Positions 52,135 to 61,126 are shown, numbered from the stretch's first letter. The stretch is 64,000 bases of DNA from an uncultured Lachnospiraceae bacterium (GCA_949502235.1 CATBDC010000007.1:58465-122464); one strand, 5' to 3'. Made by a program: numbers and translations. Notes: a model not told the origin generated them from the letters alone.

Positions 52135-52644
52135 ATGGAAGAAATGCTGCAGATCGGGGTGATTACGTCCACCCACGGCGTGCACGGGGAGGTTAAGGTG
52201 TTTCCGACCACAGATGACAGTGCGCGTTTTAAGAAGCTTAAAACAGTTCTTCTTGATACGGGAAAGGAGCTTTTGACCCTTGAGGTTCAGGGGGTTAAGT
52301 TTTTTAAACAGTATGTAATCCTTAAGTTCAGGGAGATTGACAATATAAATGAGATAGAAAAATATAAGAGGTGCCCCCTGTTAGTGAAAAGAGAGGATGC
52401 GGTGCCCCTTGAGAAGGACGAGTATTTTATCGCTGACATGCTTGGCATGGGTGTGGTGACAGAGAAAGGGGAGGAATTTGGAACCCTTAAGGATGTTATC
52501 AGCACAGGGGCAAATGATGTATATGTGGTTGCAAGCAGAGAATATGGAGATGTCCTGATTCCGGCTATTAAGGAATGTATTCTTGAGGTTGACATTGAAA
52601 ATCAGAAAATGAAGGTACACCTTCTGGAAGGACTGATATCATGA
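52135..52644 (+). CDS. rimM: Ribosome maturation factor RimM
   Basis: The 169-residue protein shows the RimM domain (LQIGVITSTHGVHGEVKVFP) and the C-terminal PRC barrel (DMLGMGVVTEKGEEFGTLKDV, DVLIPAIKECILEVD). It binds S19 and aids maturation of the 30S head. Its stop overlaps the start of trmD in an ATGA arrangement, so translation is coupled. Confidence 0.96.
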   Translation: MEEMLQIGVITSTHGVHGEVKVFPTTDDSARFKKLKTVLLDTGKELLTLEVQGVKFFKQYVILKFREIDNINEIEKYKRCPLLVKREDAVPLEKDEYFIADMLGMGVVTEKGEEFGTLKDVISTGANDVYVVASREYGDVLIPAIKECILEVDIENQKMKVHLLEGLIS

Positions 52645-53414
52645 TGCGTTTCTATATTATGACCCTGTTTCCGGAAATGGTAATGGGAGGCCTTAGTACA
52701 AGTATTATAGGAAGAGCCGCAGAAAAAGGGCTCTTATCTATTGATGCGGTAAATATCAGGGATTATGCTTTTAATAAGCATAACAGTGTGGATGACTATC
52801 CTTACGGCGGCGGAGCCGGGATGCTGATGCAGGCGGAGCCGGTGTATCAGGCGTATGAGGCTGTAAGGGAGAAGATAAGAGGCACGGAGGATAAGAAAGG
52901 CCGGGAGCAAAAAAGCCCCCGGGTGGTTTATCTGTCCCCCCAGGGCAGGACCTTTAACCAGCAGATGGCAGAGGAGTTTGCAAAGGAGCAGGAGCTTGTT
53001 CTTCTCTGCGGCCATTACGAGGGAATTGACGAGCGGGTGCTTGAGGAGATTGTGACAGATTATGTGTCTGTCGGCGACTATGTGCTGACAGGAGGGGAGC
53101 TCCCGGCTATGGTACTGGTGGACGCCATAGCAAGGCTTGTGCCGGGCGTCCTCCACAATGATGTATCTGCGGAGTTTGAGAGCTTTCAGGGTCATCTTCT
53201 GGAGTATCCCCAGTATTCAAGGCCGGAGGTGTGGCATGAAAAAAGGGTGCCGGAGGTACTGCTTTCCGGACATCATGCCAATGTGGAAAAATGGAGGCGG
53301 AGGCAGTCCGTGCTGCGCACGGCGAAGCTGCGTCCGGATCTCCTTGAAAAGGCTGATCTTACGGAGGAGGAAAAGTCTTTTATAGAATCCGTAAAAACCA
53401 ATAAAATTTCATAA
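52641..53414 (+). CDS. trmD: tRNA (guanine-N1)-methyltransferase
   Basis: The 257-residue SPOUT methylase makes m1G37 in tRNA, preventing frameshifting. MRFYIMTLFPEM is the usual N-terminus, and the trefoil knot regions YLSPQGRTFNQ, LLCGHYEGIDERV and EISVGDYVLTGGE-like (YVSVGDYVLTGGELPAM) are intact. Two ATG codons overlap at the start (52641 and 52644). Confidence 0.97.
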   Translation: MMRFYIMTLFPEMVMGGLSTSIIGRAAEKGLLSIDAVNIRDYAFNKHNSVDDYPYGGGAGMLMQAEPVYQAYEAVREKIRGTEDKKGREQKSPRVVYLSPQGRTFNQQMAEEFAKEQELVLLCGHYEGIDERVLEEIVTDYVSVGDYVLTGGELPAMVLVDAIARLVPGVLHNDVSAEFESFQGHLLEYPQYSRPEVWHEKRVPEVLLSGHHANVEKWRRRQSVLRTAKLRPDLLEKADLTEEEKSFIESVKTNKIS

Positions 53415-53419
53415 AAACC

Positions 53420-53448
53420 TTGCTATTCCCCGTTAAATATGCTAAACT
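53420..53448 (+). promoter_or_regulatory. Possible promoter of rplS
   Basis: TTGCTA (53420-53425) and TAAACT (53443-53448), 17-base spacer, precede an 86-base leader to rplS. A leader of this size suits the L19 leader known in Firmicutes, but I cannot fold it with certainty. Confidence 0.45.
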
Positions 53449-53534
53449 GTTATACGTTGTGAGAAAAAACGAGATGGTCCTCTGGTACAAAAAGTATTAA
53501 GAACGTCCAATTTGATAAAGGAGGTCGCACAACT

Positions 53535-53882
53535 ATGAATGATATTATAAGGAATATTGAGGCTGCGCAGCTTAAAGAGAATGAGCCGCAGTTCCGCGTA
53601 GGTGACACCGTAAAGGTATACGGAAAGATCAAAGAGGGTAACCGCGAGAGAATTCAGATATTCGAAGGCACTGTTATTAAGAAACAGGGCGGCAGCGCGA
53701 GAGCCACATTTACCGTAAGAAAGTTCTCGAATGGCGTAGGCGTAGAGAAGACATGGCCCCTTCATTCACCTAATGTAGAAAAGGTTGAGGTGGTAAGAAG
53801 AGGTAAGGTAAGAAGAGCTAAGCTTTACTATTTAAGAGACCGTGTAGGTAAGAGGGCTAAGGTAAAAGAATTAGTAAAATAA
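53535..53882 (+). CDS. rplS: 50S ribosomal protein L19
   Basis: The 115-residue protein has the complete L19 sequence ([44 protein letters not shown]). It lies at the subunit interface. AAAGGAGG precedes the start. A terminator follows immediately. Confidence 0.97.
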   Translation: MNDIIRNIEAAQLKENEPQFRVGDTVKVYGKIKEGNRERIQIFEGTVIKKQGGSARATFTVRKFSNGVGVEKTWPLHSPNVEKVEVVRRGKVRRAKLYYLRDRVGKRAKVKELVK

Positions 53883-53888
53883 GTATGG

Positions 53889-53928
53889 TAAAAGGGGACA
53901 AGTACAGCAGTTGTAGTTGTCCTTTTTC
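53889..53928 (+). terminator. Terminator after rplS
   Basis: AAAGGGGACAA pairs with TTGTCCTTT (one side bulged), followed by TTTCTC. Confidence 0.8.
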
Positions 53929-53961
53929 TCTATATGAGCGTTTAAACAGGTGAAGATTTCT

Positions 53962-54612
53962 ATGAGAAGAATCAGAAGAAGAAGGAAGGCCAGGAGAAGG
54001 AAGCCTCATTCCAAACGCTGGATGAGAATCAGGCGGCTTCACTTTTTACAGGAGCTAAAGGCGGCCGTAAGCTATTTTATATCGTATATTCCGCCTATTG
54101 TCAGATGGGTGCTTAAGGTGGCGTTTGTGTGTCTTCTGGCATTTATTTTTGTATGGAATTTCGGACAGAGAGTCAGTAGTATCGGTGATTCTATGAGGCC
54201 GGTGCTGGAAAACGGAGATGTGGTTCTGGTAAACAGGCTCGTCTACAATGCAAGAAGGCCGAGGCGGGGCGATATTATTGTTTTCAAACCAAAGGGGAAT
54301 GAAAATTCCCACTATTATATAAAACGTGTCATTGCGCTTCCCGGCGAGACGGTGGAAATTATAGAAAATCGTATCTATATAGACGGTGAAAAGCTCGATG
54401 AGCCCTATGAGACAACGAATATTGATTATGTCGGTCTTGTATCAGGAGAAATGAAGCTTAAGGAGGATGAATATTTCGTTCTGGGCGATGACAGGGAAAG
54501 CAGTGAGGACAGCCGCAATCCGGAGGTTGGCAGTGTAAAACGGGCCTATATTTACGGAAAAGCCTGGTTTGTAATCTCACCGTATGAAAATTTTGGATTT
54601 ATAAAGGAGTAG
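53962..54612 (+). CDS. lepB: Signal peptidase I (first copy)
   Basis: The 216-residue protease removes signal peptides on the outer face of the membrane. A very basic N-terminal tail (RRIRRRRKARRRKPHSKRW) precedes one membrane helix (about 55-75). The catalytic Ser is in SIGDSMRPVLENGD and the Lys in YYIKRVIALPGE; box E is LGDDRESSEDSRN. The start is ATG at 53962 with AGGTGA nine bases upstream. A second signal peptidase gene follows rbgA. Confidence 0.93.
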   Translation: MRRIRRRRKARRRKPHSKRWMRIRRLHFLQELKAAVSYFISYIPPIVRWVLKVAFVCLLAFIFVWNFGQRVSSIGDSMRPVLENGDVVLVNRLVYNARRPRRGDIIVFKPKGNENSHYYIKRVIALPGETVEIIENRIYIDGEKLDEPYETTNIDYVGLVSGEMKLKEDEYFVLGDDRESSEDSRNPEVGSVKRAYIYGKAWFVISPYENFGFIKE

Positions 54613-54617
54613 GCAGC

Positions 54618-55466
54618 ATGAATTTTCAGTGGTATCCGGGTCATATGACGAAGGCCAAACGTATGATGCAGGAAAATATAAAGCTGATTGATCTGGTGAT
54701 TGAGCTTGTGGATGCCAGAATTCCACAGTCCAGCCGCAATCCGGACATTGACGAGCTGGGAAAAAATAAATCCAGGCTGATTTTGCTTAATAAGTCGGAT
54801 CTTTCGGAGGATAAGTGGAATGATGCGTGGATTCAGTATTTTAAAGAGAAGGGTTATTCTGCCGTAAAAATCAACTCAAAAAAGGGCGGGGGCTTAAAGA
54901 CAATTCAGAAGGTAATTGAAGAGGCGTGTAAAGAGAAGATAGAAAGGGACAGGAAACGGGGAATCCTTAACCGCCCGGTCCGGGCTATGGTAGTGGGAAT
55001 TCCCAATGTAGGAAAGTCAACATTTATCAATACGCTTGCCGGAAAAGCCTGCACAAAAACTGGAAATAAGCCGGGAGTCACGAAGGGTAAGCAGTGGATC
55101 CGGCTGAATAAGAAGGTAGAGCTTTTAGATACTCCCGGGATTCTCTGGCCCAAATTTGATGATCAGGCAGTGGGGCTTAGGCTTGCCTTTATCGGCTCTA
55201 TCAGGGATGAGATTCTAAACACAGAGGAGCTCTGTGTAGAGCTTATCCGCTTCCTTATGGCAGCTTATCCCGGGATTCTGGAAGAAAAATATGATATAGA
55301 AACCCAGGAGGACGCATACGGCATGCTTCTTCAGATTGCAAGAAGCAGACACTGCCTTGCGCAGGGCAATGAGCCTTATACGGAAAAGGCTGCCCTTCTT
55401 ATGCTGGATGATTTCAGAGGAGGAAGGCTTGGAAGGCTTACGCTGGAATATCCGGCAAAAATATGA
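54618..55466 (+). CDS. rbgA: Ribosome biogenesis GTPase YlqF
   Basis: The 282-residue circularly permuted GTPase acts in late 50S assembly. It starts with FQWYPGHMTKAKRMM, then G4 NKSD, G1 GIPNVGKSTFIN and G3 DTPGILWPK in the permuted order. It lies five bases after lepB and is followed by a palindromic repeat. Confidence 0.96.
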   Translation: MNFQWYPGHMTKAKRMMQENIKLIDLVIELVDARIPQSSRNPDIDELGKNKSRLILLNKSDLSEDKWNDAWIQYFKEKGYSAVKINSKKGGGLKTIQKVIEEACKEKIERDRKRGILNRPVRAMVVGIPNVGKSTFINTLAGKACTKTGNKPGVTKGKQWIRLNKKVELLDTPGILWPKFDDQAVGLRLAFIGSIRDEILNTEELCVELIRFLMAAYPGILEEKYDIETQEDAYGMLLQIARSRHCLAQGNEPYTEKAALLMLDDFRGGRLGRLTLEYPAKI

Positions 55467-55483
55467 TACACTATGAAGATAAA

Positions 55484-55519
55484 GTTACTGTCCACAGGCC
55501 GGACGGAGTGAACAGTAAC
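55484..55519. repeat. Palindromic intergenic repeat, 12-bp arms
   Basis: GTTACTGTCCAC (55484-55495) and GTGAACAGTAAC (55508-55519) are inverted copies with one mismatch, enclosing AGGCCGGACGGA. It fills most of the gap between rbgA and the second signal peptidase gene. Confidence 0.75.
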
Positions 55520-55541
55520 AGATAAAAGGAGGCTGATTTTC

Positions 55542-56111
55542 ATGGCTTTAGATTTTGAAGAAAAAAGTGAATCAGGAGGGATTTTAAGGGAGCTTCTAGG
55601 ATGGCTTTTCTATATTTTAATCATTATTGGCCTGACATATCTTATCATAACCTATATTGGACAGAGAACAAGGGTGGACGGCTCGTCTATGGAGACAACA
55701 CTAAGCCACGGGGATCATCTTCTGGTAGATAAGATATCCTATCGTTTTCACGAGCCGGAGAGGTATGATATTATTGTGTTCCCTTATCTTCACGCTGAAA
55801 ATACATATTATATTAAGCGCATTATCGGGCTTCCGGGAGAGACTGTCCAGGTAATTGACGGATACACCTATATTAACGGCGAGCTTCTGGAAAGTGATAT
55901 TTATGGGGCCGAGGTTATGGAATCGGCAAATATGGCGGCAGATCCAATTATTCTTGGGACAGATGAGTATTTTGTGCTGGGGGATAACAGAAATCACAGC
56001 TCCGACAGCCGGGATCCAAGCGTTGGCGTAATCAAAAGAGAAAATATTATGGGAAAGGCATGGGTGCGGATCTATCCCTTTAACCATATAGGAGTTATTA
56101 AGCATGAATAA
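55542..56111 (+). CDS. lepB: Signal peptidase I (second copy)
   Basis: The 189-residue enzyme has one membrane helix (about 22-42), catalytic Ser in VDGSSMETTLSHGD and Lys in YYIKRIIGLPGE, then LGDNRNHSSDSRDPSVG. It differs from the copy at 53962 by an acidic rather than basic N-terminal tail. It overlaps the RNase HII start by eight bases. Confidence 0.94.
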   Translation: MALDFEEKSESGGILRELLGWLFYILIIIGLTYLIITYIGQRTRVDGSSMETTLSHGDHLLVDKISYRFHEPERYDIIVFPYLHAENTYYIKRIIGLPGETVQVIDGYTYINGELLESDIYGAEVMESANMAADPIILGTDEYFVLGDNRNHSSDSRDPSVGVIKRENIMGKAWVRIYPFNHIGVIKHE

Positions 56112-56763
56112 GCGTGAGGAAGAGAAGCTAAGAAGGGCAGAGGAAAGGCTTGAAAAGGAGCTTCTTCGCTTAAAGGCTATGAGCATGTATGAAGAGGAAT
56201 ATAAGCATTGCCGGTACATATGCGGGATTGATGAGGCAGGCCGCGGCCCCCTTGCAGGACCGATAGTGGCAGGGGCGGTGATTCTTCCGAAGGACAGTCA
56301 GATTCTCTATCTGAATGATTCGAAAAAGCTCTCAGAGAAAAAGAGGGAAGCGCTTTATGATGAAATTATGTCTTCAGGGGCATATGTAGGAGTGGGAATG
56401 ACTGATGCAGGCCGGATTGATGAGATTAATATCCTTCAGGCGACCTATGAGGCCATGCGGGAGGCCGTAGGGAAGCTTCCGGTAAGGCCGGAGGTTCTTC
56501 TTAATGACGCGGTGACGATTCCGGATCTGGATATTTTACAGGTTCCTATTATTAAGGGGGATGCAAAAAGCGTGTCCATTGCCGCAGCAAGCATTATCGC
56601 AAAGGTGACCAGGGACCGGATGATGGAGGAATACGATAAGCAGTATCCGGGATATGGGTTCGCGGCCCATAAGGGATACGGCACGAGGGCGCACATTCAG
56701 GCGCTTATGGAGCTTGGTCCCTCGCCTATCCACAGGAAAACATTTATTAAGAATTTTGTTTAG
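56104..56763 (+). CDS. rnhB: Ribonuclease HII
   Basis: The 219-residue endonuclease removes RNA from RNA-DNA hybrids. The acidic metal residues are in CGIDEAGRGPLAGP (Asp and Glu near residue 42) and EVLLNDAVTI, and KGDAKSVSIAAASIIAKVTRD is the family signature. A charged N-terminal helix of about 35 residues precedes the core. Translation is probably coupled to lepB. Confidence 0.96.
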   Translation: MNKREEEKLRRAEERLEKELLRLKAMSMYEEEYKHCRYICGIDEAGRGPLAGPIVAGAVILPKDSQILYLNDSKKLSEKKREALYDEIMSSGAYVGVGMTDAGRIDEINILQATYEAMREAVGKLPVRPEVLLNDAVTIPDLDILQVPIIKGDAKSVSIAAASIIAKVTRDRMMEEYDKQYPGYGFAAHKGYGTRAHIQALMELGPSPIHRKTFIKNFV

Positions 56764-56771
56764 AGGGCAGT

Positions 56772-57128
56772 ATGAGCTATAACAGACGGAAAATCGGTGC
56801 AGAGTATGAAAAAGATGCGGGGGAATATTTAAAACAGCAGGGCTTCCAGATACTGGAATATAATTACCGCTGTAAAAAAGGAGAAATTGATCTTATTGCA
56901 AAGGACGGAGAGTATCTGGTGTTCTGCGAGGTGAAATACAGAAAAAACGCTGGAAAGGGCTATCCTTCGGAGGCGGTTAATGTAAAAAAGCAGAGAATTA
57001 TCTCCCAGTGCGCCCAGTATTATCTTATGACAAAGGGAAGGATGGATATACCCTGCAGATTTGACGTTGTAAGCATTATGGACGGAGAGATCACGCTGAT
57101 AAAGGATGCCTTTGACTGCATCTTATAA
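56772..57128 (+). CDS. YraN family endonuclease-like protein
   Basis: The 118-residue protein has the UPF0102/YraN fold: GAEYEKDAGEYLKQQGFQIL, YRCKKGEIDLIAKDGEYLVF and CEVKYR, an E-x-D...E-V-K pattern of Holliday-junction resolvase-like nucleases. Its activity is not established. It lies in the rnhB-yraN-pgeF order common in Clostridia. Confidence 0.92.
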   Translation: MSYNRRKIGAEYEKDAGEYLKQQGFQILEYNYRCKKGEIDLIAKDGEYLVFCEVKYRKNAGKGYPSEAVNVKKQRIISQCAQYYLMTKGRMDIPCRFDVVSIMDGEITLIKDAFDCIL

Positions 57129-57151
57129 AGTAAGGGAAAGGTATAAAGAAG

Positions 57152-57988
57152 ATGGAGCTTGGGTTAAAATATAAAAATGATGAACATATATTTGAGGAGA
57201 AGGAAAGCAATGGGGTTCCCTATCTTTCCTATCCTCTTTTTGAGAATACGGGGCTTGTAAGGCATGGATTTTCTACAAGGCTCGGCGGTGTGAGCACTGG
57301 CTGTTTTTCTACCATGAATATCAGCCAGACGAGAGGGGACGATCCCTTGCATGTGGAGAAAAATAAGGAGCTGATTGCCCGGGCAATCGGCGTAAAGCCG
57401 GAAGATTTTACCTATACGCGCCAGACTCATACAACAAATGTGGCGGTTGTGAAAAAAGAGGACAGAGGAACCTCCTTTGAAGAGACAGACGGTATGGTAA
57501 CTAATGTTCCGGGGATATGTCTTGTTACTTTTTTTGCGGACTGTGTACCCCTTTATTTTGTTGACCCGGTAAAAAAGGCTGTGGGCTTAAGCCATTCCGG
57601 ATGGCGTGGAACTGTGGGGAAAATAGGAAAGGTTACTGTGGAAAGGATGAGGAGGGAATATGGATCTAATCCGGAGGATATTCTTGCGGCCGTGGGCCCG
57701 TCTGTCTGCCAGGACTGCTATGAGGTAAGCAGTGATGTAATTGACAGGTTTAAGGATGCATTTGACGCTAATCTATGGGGAAAGCTGTTTTATGAGAAAG
57801 AGAATGGAAAGTATCAGCTCAACCTGTGGGAGGCTAACCGGCAGATATTTCTGGAGGCGGGAATTAAAGGTGAGCATATGGCGGTGACAAATCTGTGCAC
57901 CCATTGCAATCCAGAGCTTTTATTTTCTCACAGGACGCAGGGAAACAGCAGGGGGAACTTAAGTGCATTTCTTGCGCTGAAAAAATAA
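57152..57988 (+). CDS. pgeF: Purine nucleoside phosphorylase/laccase-like protein (PgeF family)
   Basis: The 278-residue protein is of the YfiH/YlmD family, long called polyphenol oxidase and now linked to purine nucleosides and peptidoglycan editing. The metal ligands are His in TRQTHTTNV, Cys in FFADCVPLYF and His in LSHSGWRGT. NLCTHCNPELLFSHR lies at the C-terminus. Confidence 0.92.
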   Translation: MELGLKYKNDEHIFEEKESNGVPYLSYPLFENTGLVRHGFSTRLGGVSTGCFSTMNISQTRGDDPLHVEKNKELIARAIGVKPEDFTYTRQTHTTNVAVVKKEDRGTSFEETDGMVTNVPGICLVTFFADCVPLYFVDPVKKAVGLSHSGWRGTVGKIGKVTVERMRREYGSNPEDILAAVGPSVCQDCYEVSSDVIDRFKDAFDANLWGKLFYEKENGKYQLNLWEANRQIFLEAGIKGEHMAVTNLCTHCNPELLFSHRTQGNSRGNLSAFLALKK

Positions 57989-58015
57989 GGTTATAACAAA
58001 ATAAGGAGGATTCAT

Positions 58016-58921
58016 ATGGTATTACGCGCGGAAACAACAGTTGCAGAGGAAGCGGCGGCCGCTGCAGTGGAGACCGCCGGGGATGCGGCTCAGGAGATGG
58101 GCAGATTTACGGCATATATTCAGGATCATATACCAGATTTGATACAGTTTGGTGTCAAGGTGCTGCTGGCCTTTGTTTTCTTCTGGATCGGAAGAGTTGT
58201 GATTAAATGGATCCGCAAAATTGTGAGAAGGTCTATAGAACATTCCCATGCGGACAAGGGTGTGGAGCAGTTTGTTGATTCACTCCTTAAATTTTTACTG
58301 TATTTTCTGCTTATATTTTCTATAGCAACAAAATTCGGCGTGGATACGGCATCTGTGGCGGCTCTTATTGCATCAGGAGGCGTTGCCGCAGGCCTAGCCC
58401 TGCAGGGGAGCCTGTCTAATTTTGCAGGGGGAGTTTTGATTCTTCTTCTTAAGCCCTTTGAGGTGGGAGACTATATTGTGGAGGATACAAACCACAATGA
58501 GGGCACGGTAAAGGAAATCCAGATTTTCTATACAAAGCTTAGTACCATTGATAATAAGACAATTGTGATTCCAAACGGGATCCTGACGAACAGCAGCCTT
58601 ACGAATATGACAACACAGCCGGAACGGCGCCTGAATATAAAGATTGGGATTACCTATGAGGCGGATTTGAAAAAAGCTAAAAGGATTATGGAGAAGCTGC
58701 TCCGTGAGGACGCCTGCGTCATGAAGGATAAGGAGATTGCGGTATTTGTGGATGATCTTGCAGATCATGCAGTTGTGATCGGCGCAAGAGGATGGGTGAA
58801 GAATGAGGAATTCTGGCCGACCCAGTGGAGGCTCCTTGAGGAAATCAAGCTTTCCTTTGATGATGAGGGGATTGAGATTGCCTATCCGCAGATGAAGGTG
58901 CATATGGCGAAGGAAGAATAA
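58016..58921 (+). CDS. Mechanosensitive ion channel protein (MscS family)
   Basis: The 301-residue protein has three membrane helices; the pore helix contains LIASGGVAAGLALQGSLSNFAGGVLIL (given in two parts in the family signature, residues about 118-145), followed by the beta domain VGDYIVEDTNHNEGTV. It opens under hypo-osmotic stress to release solutes. The ribosome binding site AAGGAGG is clear. The next gene is foreign-looking. Confidence 0.94.
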   Translation: MVLRAETTVAEEAAAAAVETAGDAAQEMGRFTAYIQDHIPDLIQFGVKVLLAFVFFWIGRVVIKWIRKIVRRSIEHSHADKGVEQFVDSLLKFLLYFLLIFSIATKFGVDTASVAALIASGGVAAGLALQGSLSNFAGGVLILLLKPFEVGDYIVEDTNHNEGTVKEIQIFYTKLSTIDNKTIVIPNGILTNSSLTNMTTQPERRLNIKIGITYEADLKKAKRIMEKLLREDACVMKDKEIAVFVDDLADHAVVIGARGWVKNEEFWPTQWRLLEEIKLSFDDEGIEIAYPQMKVHMAKEE

Positions 58922-58930
58922 AGGTGAATT

Positions 58931-59455
58931 ATGGAAAGAAACATAAGTGTTATTAAAGACGTAAACAGAAATCAGATTGTTGTTGTAAACGATATTCGCT
59001 TTAAAGGAAAAAGAAATATAGATTGGGATGAGGTTGAGCAGTATTTAAAACAATATATTGGCGAGTTTATAGAAATTGCCGAAAGTAAAGAAATTATATA
59101 TATCGGCAGTGACCTGCCTGACGAATATTCAGGCTCGAAATATACTGCAAAACTAAAAGGAGCGTTGGCAAAGGCAAAAGCAAATGCCGCACAGGGAATC
59201 CCAGAAATGATAGAAATTGCGGGAAATAGAAGATTTCAGGAAAATCTGGAAAGAAAACATGACAAAAATGCAAAATTTGGCTGGTATCGATATGATTCTA
59301 GATTTGCAATCCCTGTTTTTGATGAAAATAATGATGTTTTAAGGTATAATGTGTTTCATGCAGAGTTGGTAATAAGACATTCAGAGAACAAGAAGCTATA
59401 TTTGTATGATATTATAAATATAAAAAAAGAAACGAGCACCCCGCTTGAGCCATAA
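58931..59455 (+). CDS. PBECR-like (barnase/EndoU/ColicinE5/RelE-type) nuclease domain protein
   Basis: The 174-residue protein has the pattern of the phage-associated PBECR nuclease families: a central AKLKGALAKAKANAAQGIPE, then GNRRFQENLERKHDKNAKFGWYR in two halves, FAIPVFDENNDVLRYNVFHA, LVIRHSENKKLYLYDII and NIKKETSTPLE at the end. Such domains are found as toxins or mobile-element proteins. It is AT-rich and lies nine bases after mscS. No immunity gene is visible. The nuclease call is tentative. Confidence 0.6.
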   Translation: MERNISVIKDVNRNQIVVVNDIRFKGKRNIDWDEVEQYLKQYIGEFIEIAESKEIIYIGSDLPDEYSGSKYTAKLKGALAKAKANAAQGIPEMIEIAGNRRFQENLERKHDKNAKFGWYRYDSRFAIPVFDENNDVLRYNVFHAELVIRHSENKKLYLYDIINIKKETSTPLEP

Positions 59456-59484
59456 AGCTGTACGGTAAAAAACCCGTTTCTTTT
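59425..59484 (+). terminator. Possible terminator after the PBECR-like gene
   Basis: AAAAGAAACG (59425-59434) can pair with CGTTTCTTTT (59475-59484), spanning the stop codon with a 40-base loop and T residues after. The long loop makes this uncertain. Confidence 0.4.
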
Positions 59485-59523
59485 TGATGATTATATGATA
59501 GAAAGGGATAAAAGTCAAGAGAA

Positions 59524-60975
59524 ATGTATAACGAAATTGATTTAGATAAAATAGATATAGCTGCAGAGCCGCCAACAGAGGAACCGGCCAGGCAGTATTA
59601 TTTTATGGCAAAATGCCGGGAGTGGGTAAGGCGCTTTGAACAAGAAAATGGCCGTCTGCCAAAGGCCTGCGTGACAACCTTCGGCTGCCAGATGAATGCA
59701 AGAGATTCCGAGAAGCTGCGGGGAGTGCTGCGGGAAATCGGTTACAGGGAAGGGACAGAAGAGAAAGCGGATTTTGTCATCTATAATACCTGTACGGTCC
59801 GGGAAAACGCCAATACAAGGGTATATGGGCGGTTAGGGCAGCTTAAGCCGGCGAAAAAGAAAAATTCCCACATGATGATAGGGCTTTGCGGCTGTATGAT
59901 GCAGGAGCCGGAGGTGGTGGAAAAGCTGAAAAAGAGCTACCGGTTTGTAGATATTATTTTTGGAACCCACAATATTTATAAATTCGCGGAGCTTCTTTTT
60001 ACCCGCCTTGAGTCAGAGCGGATGGTGATTGATATCTGGAAGGATACGGATAAAATTGTGGAGGATCTTCCCAATGAGAGGAAATACCCGTTTAAATCAG
60101 GAGTAAACATTATGTTTGGCTGCAATAATTTCTGCAGCTATTGTATCGTGCCTTATGTGAGAGGACGGGAGAGAAGCAGGGAGCCGAAGGCAATTATCAG
60201 GGAAATTGAGAGGCTCTGTGCTGACGGTGTAAGCGAGATCATGCTGCTTGGCCAGAATGTAAATTCTTACGGAAAAACGCTTGAACAGCCTGTAACCTTT
60301 GCCGGGCTTTTAGAGGAGATTGAAAAGATAGATGGAGTGCGAAGAATCCGTTTCATGACGTCCCATCCCAAGGATCTTTCGGACGAGCTTATTGAAGTAA
60401 TGGGAAGGTCGAAAAAAATCTGTAAGCACCTTCACCTTCCGGTGCAGTCCGGAAGTACGGATATCCTGAAAAAAATGAACCGCCGTTACACAAAGGAGCA
60501 GTATCTTGAGCTCGTAAGAAAAATACGCGCGGCAGTGCCGGATATTTCTCTTACGACAGATATTATTGTAGGCTTTCCGGGAGAAACGGAAGAGGATTTC
60601 CTGGAAACTCTGGATATTGTAAGACAGGTCCGCTATGACAGCGCCTTTACCTTTATCTATTCCAAACGTACCGGGACGCCTGCCGCTGTTATGGAAAACC
60701 AGGTGCCGGACGAGGTAATCAAGGAGCGTTTTGACAGGCTTTTAACAGAGGTTCAGAAGATCGCTGCCGAGGCCTGCGCGGTGCACGAAGGTTCTGTTCA
60801 GGAGGCGCTTGCAGAGGAGATAAGCGGACATGACAGCACAATGCTAACAGGCCGGTTAAGCAATAATCTGTTAGTACATTTTCCCGGGGAGCGTAAGCTT
60901 TTGGGAAGGTATGTGGATGTTAAGCTGACAGAATGTAAAGGGTTCTATTATATCGGAGAAATGATGGGGCGTTAG
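59524..60975 (+). CDS. miaB: tRNA-2-methylthio-N6-dimethylallyladenosine synthase
   Basis: The 483-residue radical-SAM enzyme adds a methylthio group to i6A37 of tRNA. The N-terminal UPF0004 domain holds the auxiliary cluster Cys residues (TTFGCQMNARDSEKL, YNTCTVRENA, LCGCMMQ). The SAM cluster motif is GCNNFCSYCIVPYVRG. The C-terminal TRAM domain ends the protein. The N-terminal ~40 residues are an extra acidic segment common in Firmicutes. Confidence 0.95.
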   Translation: MYNEIDLDKIDIAAEPPTEEPARQYYFMAKCREWVRRFEQENGRLPKACVTTFGCQMNARDSEKLRGVLREIGYREGTEEKADFVIYNTCTVRENANTRVYGRLGQLKPAKKKNSHMMIGLCGCMMQEPEVVEKLKKSYRFVDIIFGTHNIYKFAELLFTRLESERMVIDIWKDTDKIVEDLPNERKYPFKSGVNIMFGCNNFCSYCIVPYVRGRERSREPKAIIREIERLCADGVSEIMLLGQNVNSYGKTLEQPVTFAGLLEEIEKIDGVRRIRFMTSHPKDLSDELIEVMGRSKKICKHLHLPVQSGSTDILKKMNRRYTKEQYLELVRKIRAAVPDISLTTDIIVGFPGETEEDFLETLDIVRQVRYDSAFTFIYSKRTGTPAAVMENQVPDEVIKERFDRLLTEVQKIAAEACAVHEGSVQEALAEEISGHDSTMLTGRLSNNLLVHFPGERKLLGRYVDVKLTECKGFYYIGEMMGR

Positions 60976-61091
60976 CCTTCCTGCAGATAAACCTGCCAGC
61001 GCATGCTGCTTGATCATTTCCCAATTGTGGTACTTTCAAATATCTACCACATATATTATTTTGCAAAAATGCCTAAACTATGAACAACAAG

Positions 61092-61126
61092 GTTACTGTA
61101 AATATAGCGGACAAGTAACACAGTAA
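61092..61126. repeat. Degenerate palindromic repeat
   Basis: GTTACTGTAAATATAGCGG followed by ACAAGTAACACAGTAA resembles the family but with weakened arms. It lies between miaB and the CmpB-like gene; the remaining 100 bases of that gap contain the imperfect palindrome GTGGTA/TACCAC at 61027-61050 and no gene. Confidence 0.4.
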
